A stretch of DNA of 64,000 bases, from the NCBI GenBank assembly GCA_947449575.1, contig CANFRV010000007.1:58462-122461 (forward strand). The letters are read 5' to 3'. Within the stretch, counting starts at the first letter, position 1, and every line of letters begins with the position of its first letter. Both the position numbers and the translations under genes were made by a program. This DNA is from Flavobacteriales bacterium. GTDB lineage: Bacteria; Bacteroidota; Bacteroidia; Flavobacteriales_D; Crocinitomicaceae. The notes under the pieces are model-generated. The model was not told where the DNA came from. It made no database searches and saw only the letters and a program-made list of their open reading frames with translations. Positions 57,502 through 64,000 of the stretch are shown one piece after another.

Positions 57502-58470
57502 TTATTTTTCTCTTTGTGTTGTATATTCTACCAAGCCTATTAGTGCTGATTTCGCAGCTGATTCTGGAATATTTTCTAAACAGATTAATGCCTCATCTTT
57601 TAGTTCCATCATTCGTCTATGTGCATATTCGATTCCGCCATTTTGGATAACTAATTCGACCGCTCTTTTGACGTATTTTGTTTCTTCGTTATGATTTTTG
57701 ACGATATTGATTAATTCTTTTTTCGTTGCCTTATCACAGATGTTTAAGGTATAAATAATTGGTAACGTCATTTTCCGTTCTCTAATATCTAGACCCGTTG
57801 GTTTTCCAATATTTCCGGGTGATCCGTAGTCAAAAATATCATCTTTTATTTGAAACGCTAAACCTACTAATTCACCAAAAGAGCGCATATTTTCAGCTTG
57901 ATCTTCCCTATCCACTGAAACTGCAGCTGATTCGCAAACAGTTGATAATAAGGAAGCTGTCTTTTGACGGATAATATCAAAATATATTTCTTCAGTGATA
58001 TCTAGCCTTCTTGCCTTTTCTATTTGCAATAATTCTCCTTCACTCATTTCTCTCACCGCGCGCGCAACAATCCCTAAGAGTCGAATATTATTTTTTTCTA
58101 TTGAAAGAAGAAGAACCTTTGATAACATAAAATCGCCTACAAGAACAGCTATTTTATTTTTCCACAGAGCATTCAGGGAAAAGAAACCTCTTCTCTCGTT
58201 TGCATCATCTACAACATCATCATGAACAAGTGATGCGGTGTGCAAAAGTTCAACCAACGAAGCCGCATCATACGTTTTGTCATTTATATCGCCCAACATT
58301 TTGGCGGAGAGAAATAGAAACATAGGTCGCATTTGCTTCCCTTTTCTTTTGATAACGTAATGTGTTATTTTGTCAAGTAACGGAACTTTTGACCTCATGC
58401 TTTCACGGAAACGAACTTCAAATTCGTTCATTTCCAAATTGATTGGAGCCATTATTTCATTTACCGTCAT
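57502..58470 (-). CDS. Polyprenyl (octaprenyl-type) diphosphate synthase
   Basis: A 322-residue trans-prenyltransferase. The first aspartate motif is LVHDDVVDDANERRG near 85-99, the second QIKDDIFDYGSPGNIGKP. GKQMRPMFLFL and KNKIAVLVGDFMLSK, with RQKTASLLSTVCE, match the long-chain enzymes that build the menaquinone side chain. ATG codons exist at 58482, 58473 and 58470; the -7 box at 58480-58487 overlaps the first, so 58470 is chosen, giving MTVNEIMAPI, like relatives. Confidence 0.92.
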   Translation of the reverse strand: MTVNEIMAPINLEMNEFEVRFRESMRSKVPLLDKITHYVIKRKGKQMRPMFLFLSAKMLGDINDKTYDAASLVELLHTASLVHDDVVDDANERRGFFSLNALWKNKIAVLVGDFMLSKVLLLSIEKNNIRLLGIVARAVREMSEGELLQIEKARRLDITEEIYFDIIRQKTASLLSTVCESAAVSVDREDQAENMRSFGELVGLAFQIKDDIFDYGSPGNIGKPTGLDIRERKMTLPIIYTLNICDKATKKELINIVKNHNEETKYVKRAVELVIQNGGIEYAHRRMMELKDEALICLENIPESAAKSALIGLVEYTTQREK

Positions 58471-58479
58471 CATACAGTA

Positions 58480-58487
58480 CAAATATA
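58480..58487 (-). promoter_or_regulatory. -7 box for the polyprenyl synthase gene
   Basis: Minus-strand TATATTTG matches TAnnTTTG exactly, only 9 bp from the chosen ATG. If right, the message has almost no leader. No -33 word seen. Confidence 0.45.
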
Positions 58488-58509
58488 AATAAAAAATACG
58501 TGTAATGTT

Positions 58510-59583
58510 TTATTTCAGTGTGCGATGTTCATCAGATATTGCCTTGTTCTTATTTGCTAATTGGCCGCAAGCAGCATCAATGTCTTTACCACGACTTCTT
58601 CGCACATGGACGATTAGATTTCTGTCTTCTAAAAATTTTGCAAATGAGTTAACTCTCTCAATGGAAGCTTGTTGAAACCCACCTTCATCAATAGGATTGT
58701 ATTCAATAATGTTTATTTTGCAAGGGACACATTTAGCAAATTCGGCAAGTTCCTGAGCATCCTCTAATTTATCGTTAAAATCCTTGAAAATGATGTATTC
58801 GAAAGTAACCCGCGTGCCTGTTTTTTCATGAAAATAAATAAGTGCCTCCGACAAAGTTGCGAGATCGTTACTGTCATTTATTTCCATTATTTGACTTCTC
58901 TTTTTGTCATTTGCGGCGTGCAGAGAAAGCGCAAGATTGAATTTCACCTCATCATCTCCTAATTGCCTTATCATTTTAGCAATACCAGCAGTAGAAACAG
59001 TAATTCTTCTTGGAGACATGGCTAACCCTTCTTTTGAAGTTAAAATTTCACAAGAACGAACCACATTTTTATAATTCAATAAAGGTTCGCCCATTCCCAT
59101 ATACACAATGTTTGTAAGTGGCGCATTGTATCGACTTTCGGCCTGATCTCTCAGATAAACAACTTGGTCAACGATCTCACCAGCAGTTAAATTACGCATT
59201 AGTTTTAGCTTACCAGTTGCACAAAACGTACATGATAAAGAACATCCAACTTGGGAAGAAATACATGCCGTTGTTCTCGATGTAGTGGGAATTAAAACTC
59301 CTTCTACTACTTTTCCTGCTCCTACAGAAAAAGCACATTTAATTGTTTTATCCGAACTTATTTGTTGATCATCTAATGTTATTTTATCAATGAAAAAAGT
59401 CTTTTCTAGGTTTTGTCTCAACCCTAATCCCAGATTCGTCATGTCTTCAAAAGTGGTTGCATTTTTTTGCCACAGCCATTCGTAAACTTGCTTTGCGCGA
59501 AATGATTTTTCCCCCAATTTCTCTAAGATGAGAGTGAGTTCGCTAAAAGTCAGATTTCGAATATTTTGTTTTTCTTTTATCAT
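58510..59583 (-). CDS. rlmN: 23S rRNA (adenine2503-C2)-methyltransferase RlmN
   Basis: A 357-residue radical-SAM methyltransferase, also acting on tRNA A37. The cluster motif CSLSCTFCATGKLKL, MGMGEPLLNY, TVSTAGI, FEYIIFKDFND and the final RGKDIDAACGQL with the catalytic cysteine are present. A longer frame reaches 59679, but the ATG at 59583 (MIKEKQNIRNLTFSEL) fits the family and a promoter lies between, so the shorter form is chosen. Confidence 0.96.
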   Translation of the reverse strand: MIKEKQNIRNLTFSELTLILEKLGEKSFRAKQVYEWLWQKNATTFEDMTNLGLGLRQNLEKTFFIDKITLDDQQISSDKTIKCAFSVGAGKVVEGVLIPTTSRTTACISSQVGCSLSCTFCATGKLKLMRNLTAGEIVDQVVYLRDQAESRYNAPLTNIVYMGMGEPLLNYKNVVRSCEILTSKEGLAMSPRRITVSTAGIAKMIRQLGDDEVKFNLALSLHAANDKKRSQIMEINDSNDLATLSEALIYFHEKTGTRVTFEYIIFKDFNDKLEDAQELAEFAKCVPCKINIIEYNPIDEGGFQQASIERVNSFAKFLEDRNLIVHVRRSRGKDIDAACGQLANKNKAISDEHRTLK

Positions 59584-59602
59584 TGATTTTTTAAATCTGG
59601 TG

Positions 59603-59632
59603 TAAAGGTAATGATTTGAAGTGGTATGCAAA
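59603..59632 (-). promoter_or_regulatory. Promoter of rlmN
   Basis: Minus-strand TTTG at 59629-59632, an 18-bp spacer, then TACCTTTA at 59603-59610 (7 of 8). It lies 19 bp upstream of the ATG at 59583 and inside the longer frame, which supports the shorter start. Confidence 0.6.
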
Positions 59633-59723
59633 AACCTGCCAAAAGAATCCTTAATAGCTAAAACCCATAATAAAATCAAGGAAATATATTTTGACTGTCA
59701 AATATAGTATTTTTGCACCCAAT

Positions 59724-61322
59724 TTATCTTCCAAAAAAGATCCAATTATCATGCTCTGAAGAGATTTTTTCAACTTCTAAATACCAGTCCACTTGATCAC
59801 CCTTTTCTTTTACTATTTTATTATAGCTAGTACTATTCACAATTTTACCACGATAACCGTTGAAAAAGAAAAAATCATCTAAATTTTTAATTTCATTTAA
59901 TCCGTTTATATTCATTTTTATCCTAGCTAACTCTTTTCTTACATATGGATAATAAAGCGAATAGCTTGGGATTTTGTCTTCTTTGTTCTTGTAGAAATTG
60001 ATTCCTAATTGTCTTGTGTCACTCAGTAACATATCTTTATTAAAAAAGAAATCTTCTTTAATTTCAATTCGACTATAATCCCAAGTTGCACATTCAGAAG
60101 TGAGGGAAACCAAATCATTACCTTCAATCAAGGTTTGAAAATTTCCTTGACTACCGTATAAATACCATTTTACATTACTTTTTAAAAGGTCGGTCACCAA
60201 CATTTGAAAATCGACAGCACGAAACAATTCTGCTTCATTTTCTTTCGTTAATTGCCTCCAAAACCGAGATGAAAATTGCACCGCGCGTTCTTCGACATAT
60301 AAATATGGATAATATTGATCCATATTCCGCTTCAAAGTATAATTTGGATACATTTCATATATCTTTTTATATGGATGCTCTGAAATAGGATATACAAATT
60401 GGCAATTTTTATCCCCTGAGTATTCACGTTGAATTTTTAAGATCCCATTCGTATCAAAAACGGACCAAATACCAATTCTTTGACCATCATAAAACTCACC
60501 AACTACTTTGCTTTGGCCCGTTTTATATTTTTCTACATAAAGACCATTTAATCGATTGTTTTTCGTCCCAAACTGCACGACAGAATTTTTTAAATTATAA
60601 TTTTGATTTCCGGTGAAATTCAACTTTCGAACTATTTTAAATCCAACATATCTCGATGAACTGTCCTGATATTCATATTGAAAATAATCGTTTTTCGCGT
60701 TAGGAACAAAGTCCATATGATATGATCCTCCAAAAATAACTTTCCTCTTCATTACTGGAGGGTCTGAATTCTGCGCATCATATTGGTATTGGTAATCAAC
60801 TATTTTTGATAATTCGAGTATGCTTTCATCATACGCATTTAACGTCCAAGATTCGAATTCATTGGGTGTATCCGTTTTGTAAAATAGCCGAAACGCGATT
60901 AATTCAGAAACCAAAGGAAGATCATACGTGAAGTTAAGTCCTTGCCTTTTTGACTTTTCGCTCAACCAAGCACAGTAATTACGTGCAACGTTCCAAGAAA
61001 CCCCTGGCATAGGTTGATCCTGCAATTCTTTACTATTTAAGATTGTTTGAATGAGTTTTTCACTAATTTGCATTGACTTTGGTACTTGCGATTGATAAAA
61101 TGCAGATGTTGAATCTTCTTTTACCGACAATAAGTATTCGTTAAATTCCTTTACCGTTATTAATTTAGAAATACTAAAGGATTTTACAGGAAGTTGATCG
61201 TCTTTTTTAGTCAAAACGCGCATGTCAATCACTTGTTCTGGAACAGGATAAAATTGACAATTCGCATATGGAAATACCCCTTGAAGGATTAAATAAAGAA
61301 GTAAAAGTTTCCGTTTTTTCAT
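59724..61322 (-). CDS. Secreted SUMF1/FGE-like protein with a YwqK-like segment
   Basis: A 532-residue exported protein (signal MKKRKLLLLYLILQGVFPYANCQ). Residues about 45-235 follow the formylglycine-generating-enzyme-like fold: FSISKLITVKEFNEYLLSV, PMPGVSWNVARNYCAWLSEK, and the end YVGFKIVRKL. It has the look of GldK-type structural members rather than enzymes; no obvious active-site cysteines. A YwqK-like repeat follows (GLYVEKYKTGQSKVVGEFYD, GIWSVFDTNG), then an unassigned 200-residue end. It overlaps the PrsW-like gene by 4 bp. Confidence 0.72.
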   Translation of the reverse strand: MKKRKLLLLYLILQGVFPYANCQFYPVPEQVIDMRVLTKKDDQLPVKSFSISKLITVKEFNEYLLSVKEDSTSAFYQSQVPKSMQISEKLIQTILNSKELQDQPMPGVSWNVARNYCAWLSEKSKRQGLNFTYDLPLVSELIAFRLFYKTDTPNEFESWTLNAYDESILELSKIVDYQYQYDAQNSDPPVMKRKVIFGGSYHMDFVPNAKNDYFQYEYQDSSSRYVGFKIVRKLNFTGNQNYNLKNSVVQFGTKNNRLNGLYVEKYKTGQSKVVGEFYDGQRIGIWSVFDTNGILKIQREYSGDKNCQFVYPISEHPYKKIYEMYPNYTLKRNMDQYYPYLYVEERAVQFSSRFWRQLTKENEAELFRAVDFQMLVTDLLKSNVKWYLYGSQGNFQTLIEGNDLVSLTSECATWDYSRIEIKEDFFFNKDMLLSDTRQLGINFYKNKEDKIPSYSLYYPYVRKELARIKMNINGLNEIKNLDDFFFFNGYRGKIVNSTSYNKIVKEKGDQVDWYLEVEKISSEHDNWIFFGR

Positions 61323-62050
61323 ATGTATTTTATTGTTTTTTTAAATAAATAATCTTGCTTTAAGATACTCTTCTGAATAGATATTTTTATCCTTTGTATT
61401 CCAAAACGCCACAGAAATATTATAAAAAAAGGAAAAATAATGAAGAGAACTCCTGAAAAAACGGTATTCGTTTTTGATAAATCATTGGCATACATTATAA
61501 TAAAGTCATATATACCATGCATTAGCATTGGCACCAGTAAACTAAGTACTAAATATCGTTTATGATCACCATCGAATTTTAATTTTGCTTTTGATAGAAA
61601 ATAGCCCATTGCTACAGCAAATAAACCATGACCGGGAACCGCTAGAATGGCTCTAAAAAATGCAATTCGCATACCATGTTCGAAAACATACACAATATTT
61701 TCTACCAAAGCGAATCCCAGTGAAACAAAAACAGCAAAAACGATTCCATCATAATGCTCATCAAAAAATTTACTTTTCCAAATGATCCAATATAAAATAA
61801 TAAACTTCGAGAATTCTTCAGGAATTGCTGCTACAATAAAAGAGTCAAAAAAAGATTTTAAAAAGGGCGTTTGGAACAAATGTCCTAGCGACATAATAGG
61901 AATGTCGATAAGTAAAGTTATAATTATTGATATAAATCCACCGAAGAAACATTTAGCCAACAAACTAATTGGCTCTTTATTTTTATCTTTTCTGAATATT
62001 AAATAGAGAAAAATTAATACGGGAGTAATAGATGCTATCAATAAAGTCAT
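61319..62050 (-). CDS. PrsW-family intramembrane metalloprotease
   Basis: A 243-residue polytopic protein. PrsW proteases cut membrane-bound signalling proteins. Family motifs are visible: the EE pair in AAIPEEFSKFII, then FALVENIVYVFE, GHGLFAVAMGYF and MHGIYDFIIMY with the metal-binding histidines. About seven hydrophobic helices. The ATG at 62050 (MTLLIASITPVLIF) is preferred to 62113, where an extra phenylalanine-rich stretch would be added. It is coupled to the SUMF1-like gene by the ATGA overlap. Confidence 0.82.
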   Translation of the reverse strand: MTLLIASITPVLIFLYLIFRKDKNKEPISLLAKCFFGGFISIIITLLIDIPIMSLGHLFQTPFLKSFFDSFIVAAIPEEFSKFIILYWIIWKSKFFDEHYDGIVFAVFVSLGFALVENIVYVFEHGMRIAFFRAILAVPGHGLFAVAMGYFLSKAKLKFDGDHKRYLVLSLLVPMLMHGIYDFIIMYANDLSKTNTVFSGVLFIIFPFFIIFLWRFGIQRIKISIQKSILKQDYLFKKTIKYI

Positions 62051-62643
62051 AGATTTAGTATTTGAAAAATGGAAAAATACAAATAAAAAGTGGAAAAATA
62101 AAGAAAAAATCAACTGGCTGATTTTACATCAGATTCATTGAAAAAATCAAATAATAACTACAAAAAATGTCATTTTTTCTAATAGTTCCCATACTATTTA
62201 CTCTTATAAATTTCAAATATAAAAGTACTTTTATTTTTTCAAAAAATGGCTATTGTGACTGTATGCCGAGCTAAATTTGGAATTTGCGAATTAGTTAAAG
62301 AAAAAGCTTAAGATAATTTTTTGTATTTAATAAAAACGAGAGCTCCTTCTACTTAAGCCATTGAATTAAAAAAGAACTAATACTAATGAAATTTCCCATA
62401 TTTTGAAGGGATTGAATAATTATTTTAAGTTAGTCGAATCATTAGTGTTTAAAACTACAAAAAACGCTATAAAATATTGATAGAATAAGAAATTATTCTT
62501 TTTACAAGTCTATTATTTATCACACTTGGAAATTATTACGCTTAAATGAGACTGAAATCTGAACTCTTTTCTAGTTGCTTTTTACATGTAGACGCTTGTA
62601 AAATTATGTTTCGACTGAGGCTAGCTAAATTGACTACATTATG
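62051..62643. other. Long spacer with faint coding remnants
   Basis: This 593-bp gap holds no gene that I can support. Two frames look somewhat protein-like: MAIVTVCRAKFGICELVKEK near 62245-62310 and GLNNYFKLVESLVFKTTKNA near 62408-62480, both closed by stops. They may be the remains of an old gene. No clear promoter, hairpin or RNA gene is present. Confidence 0.35.
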
Positions 62644-63897
62644 TTATAATTTACTTTTTAATGTGCGGGCTATTTCATGATTAATTTTTCCATATTTAAT
62701 CAATTCTTGTTCATCAAATTTCATTTTACCTTTCTCATCAATTCTCTTCTTATAATTTTTTATACTAATATATGCTTGTTCATCATCTAGATGCCAAATT
62801 TCAATTTCAGAATAACCATCTTCCTTTTCAGGAAAAATTAAATCCTCAAAGAATTTATTATCCCCAACTTTTAATGCTTCATTTAACTTATCTATGAGAG
62901 AAATATATGTTAGCTGGATTTTAAACGATTTTAGCCAACTATTTTTTTCAACACTAAAAGGTTCTTTTGATCTTTCGTAGGATGTAAATGCAGAAAAGAA
63001 TAATATTGTTGCTAATTCTATTAACCAAATTAAATATAAACTGAAGCCTTTTGGTATAAAAGAGAAAACACTAAAATATCCATCTCGAGCAACTATAGGA
63101 ATGATGTTTAAAAATATTGAGGGATTCTTAAACATATATATTATTTGATCCAAATTTGAGGAACTTGGAACGATTGAAGATATTGGACTTTTTGGTTGGT
63201 TAATTTCAATTAAATCACTTTGGTTTATGAATAGGTCCATCCATGTTATCCAACCAAAATAGTGACAAATAAGAGTAAATGTTAAAACTGAAATAATTGC
63301 AACCTTTGAATTTGTGCATTTACTCAATTTTATTGGGAAAATAAATCCTATAATAACTCCGAATACCGCTGCAATAATAAAATTGAAATATGGGAACGGG
63401 ATATACCACATTAGATATGCATAGAGAAAAGAAAAAACAAAACCTAAGGGCAATAAAAGAATTGAAAATAAAATCAATAATGGGAAATTACTTGTGTTTT
63501 GACTTTCGTATTTTTCAGTTATGTCTATGAACGAAGAAGTACTTTCAACAACTTCATCATTCTCATTATTAGCAGAAATTTGAGATCTATTTTCGATTTT
63601 TTCACCTTCGCTTGTAGAATTTTTTAGATAATTATCATGATTTATTATTTGGATACAATCTTCAATTGAGAAGGGCAGAAAAAGTTTACCGACCTCAATT
63701 TGTTTATCATCAAACTTTATAGTTAATGAGTTTTCACTTTCTTCGGATGCCAAAATATTACATTCCTTTTTAGATAAATAATAATTCTTAATCTTATTGT
63801 TTTTTCTCTTTTTAAAAAGGCTGGTTATCCATATTAAAAATGTAATAAATAAAATCACTAGTGTCCGATAAAAATATGAATTAATCCTTTTACTCAC
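62644..63897 (-). CDS. Integral membrane protein of unknown function
   Basis: A 417-residue protein with an N-terminal transmembrane helix (residues 10-28) and a basic loop, then an acidic serine-rich stretch (100-130). A cluster of about six hydrophobic segments follows (FPLLILFSILLLPLGFVFSF, FNFIIAAVFGVIIGFIFPI and others). The soluble C-terminal part (about 330-417) is a compact alpha/beta region ending with YGKINHEIARTLKSKL. No known family is recognised. The frame is well supported by the clean hydrophobic pattern. Its upstream region is cut by the window edge. Confidence 0.72.
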   Translation of the reverse strand: MSKRINSYFYRTLVILFITFLIWITSLFKKRKNNKIKNYYLSKKECNILASEESENSLTIKFDDKQIEVGKLFLPFSIEDCIQIINHDNYLKNSTSEGEKIENRSQISANNENDEVVESTSSFIDITEKYESQNTSNFPLLILFSILLLPLGFVFSFLYAYLMWYIPFPYFNFIIAAVFGVIIGFIFPIKLSKCTNSKVAIISVLTFTLICHYFGWITWMDLFINQSDLIEINQPKSPISSIVPSSSNLDQIIYMFKNPSIFLNIIPIVARDGYFSVFSFIPKGFSLYLIWLIELATILFFSAFTSYERSKEPFSVEKNSWLKSFKIQLTYISLIDKLNEALKVGDNKFFEDLIFPEKEDGYSEIEIWHLDDEQAYISIKNYKKRIDEKGKMKFDEQELIKYGKINHEIARTLKSKL

Positions 63898-64000
63898 AGA
63901 AATACTTTATTTTATTGGAACTTATTGATGAAATTGAAAAGTAAGCCCCCTACATTTTATGAACTACTAAATTTCAGTTGAAGTTGCGGATCGTATTCTG
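63898..64000. other. Right edge, upstream of the membrane protein
   Basis: The last 103 bases are AT-rich and hold no ORF that runs off the edge convincingly. The promoter of the membrane protein gene may lie here, but no clear TAnnTTTG word was found. Confidence 0.4.

Noticed and set aside
59699..59715. Back-to-back -7 words (minus TATATTTG, plus TATTTTTG) near 59700
   Set aside because: Neither has a -33 word at proper spacing (14 bp on plus, 13 or 25 on minus), and the plus-strand one would only read antisense to the SUMF1-like gene.

Overview
The window comes from a low-GC member of the Bacteroidota, most likely a flavobacterium-like lineage; Crocinitomicaceae or Fluviicola relatives would fit, but that level is inference. 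The signs are the gliding ABC ATPase GldA, three secreted proteins with type IX secretion (T9SS) C-terminal domains, a carboxypeptidase-regulatory-like TonB-dependent receptor, a DNA primase that has lost most of its zinc ligands, -7 boxes of the Bacteroidota form TAnnTTTG, and no obvious Shine-Dalgarno sequences. Most of it is ordinary chromosome. I see no tRNA, rRNA, CRISPR array, intact mobile element or phage.

Layout. 1-5 kb: the end of a gene, a Nudix hydrolase, then a leftward cluster rsgA-dtd-MazG-like-single-domain helicase-MsbA-like exporter. 5-10 kb: gldA, two outer-membrane beta-barrel proteins and a DUF4139 protein. 10-20 kb: an amber-interrupted small ORF, a conserved unknown, arginine decarboxylase, a PhoR/PhoB-type two-component system, a T9SS-secreted beta-helix-like protein and a large TonB-dependent receptor. 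20-32 kb: a lipoprotein, lnt, a secreted unknown, purB, a TPR/PD40 protein, a T9SS type B protein, an esterase, truA and tyrS. 32-40 kb: a three-domain prolyl isomerase, ftsH, a LOG-family protein, a CBS protein, PolX and a coiled-coil lipoprotein. 40-50 kb: a giant Asp-box/PKD T9SS protein, then the thiamine operon thiS-thiC-TMP synthase-like-thiE-thiG-thiH behind a TPP riboswitch. 50-64 kb: a dinD gene broken by an amber codon, nadK, a CBS protein, pdxJ, an MscS channel, dnaG, a lipoprotein, a polyprenyl synthase, rlmN, a SUMF1-like/YwqK-like secreted protein, a PrsW-like protease and an unknown membrane protein.

How genes work together. The thiamine operon builds the HMP and thiazole halves and joins them; thiF and thiD are absent here. 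The PhoR/PhoB pair sits beside a TonB receptor and a secreted protein, and all three upstream regions carry direct repeats of a TTAAC- or TAACATT-like word spaced exactly 11 bp, the geometry of PhoB sites. I infer a phosphate- or organophosphate-scavenging locus.

The points most worth a second look are the two ORFs interrupted by in-frame TAG (dinD and a small unknown), the candidate Pho boxes, the one-domain DEAD-like protein, the primase with lost zinc ligands, the degenerate second ThiE, and a 20-codon ORF split at an A7 tract.
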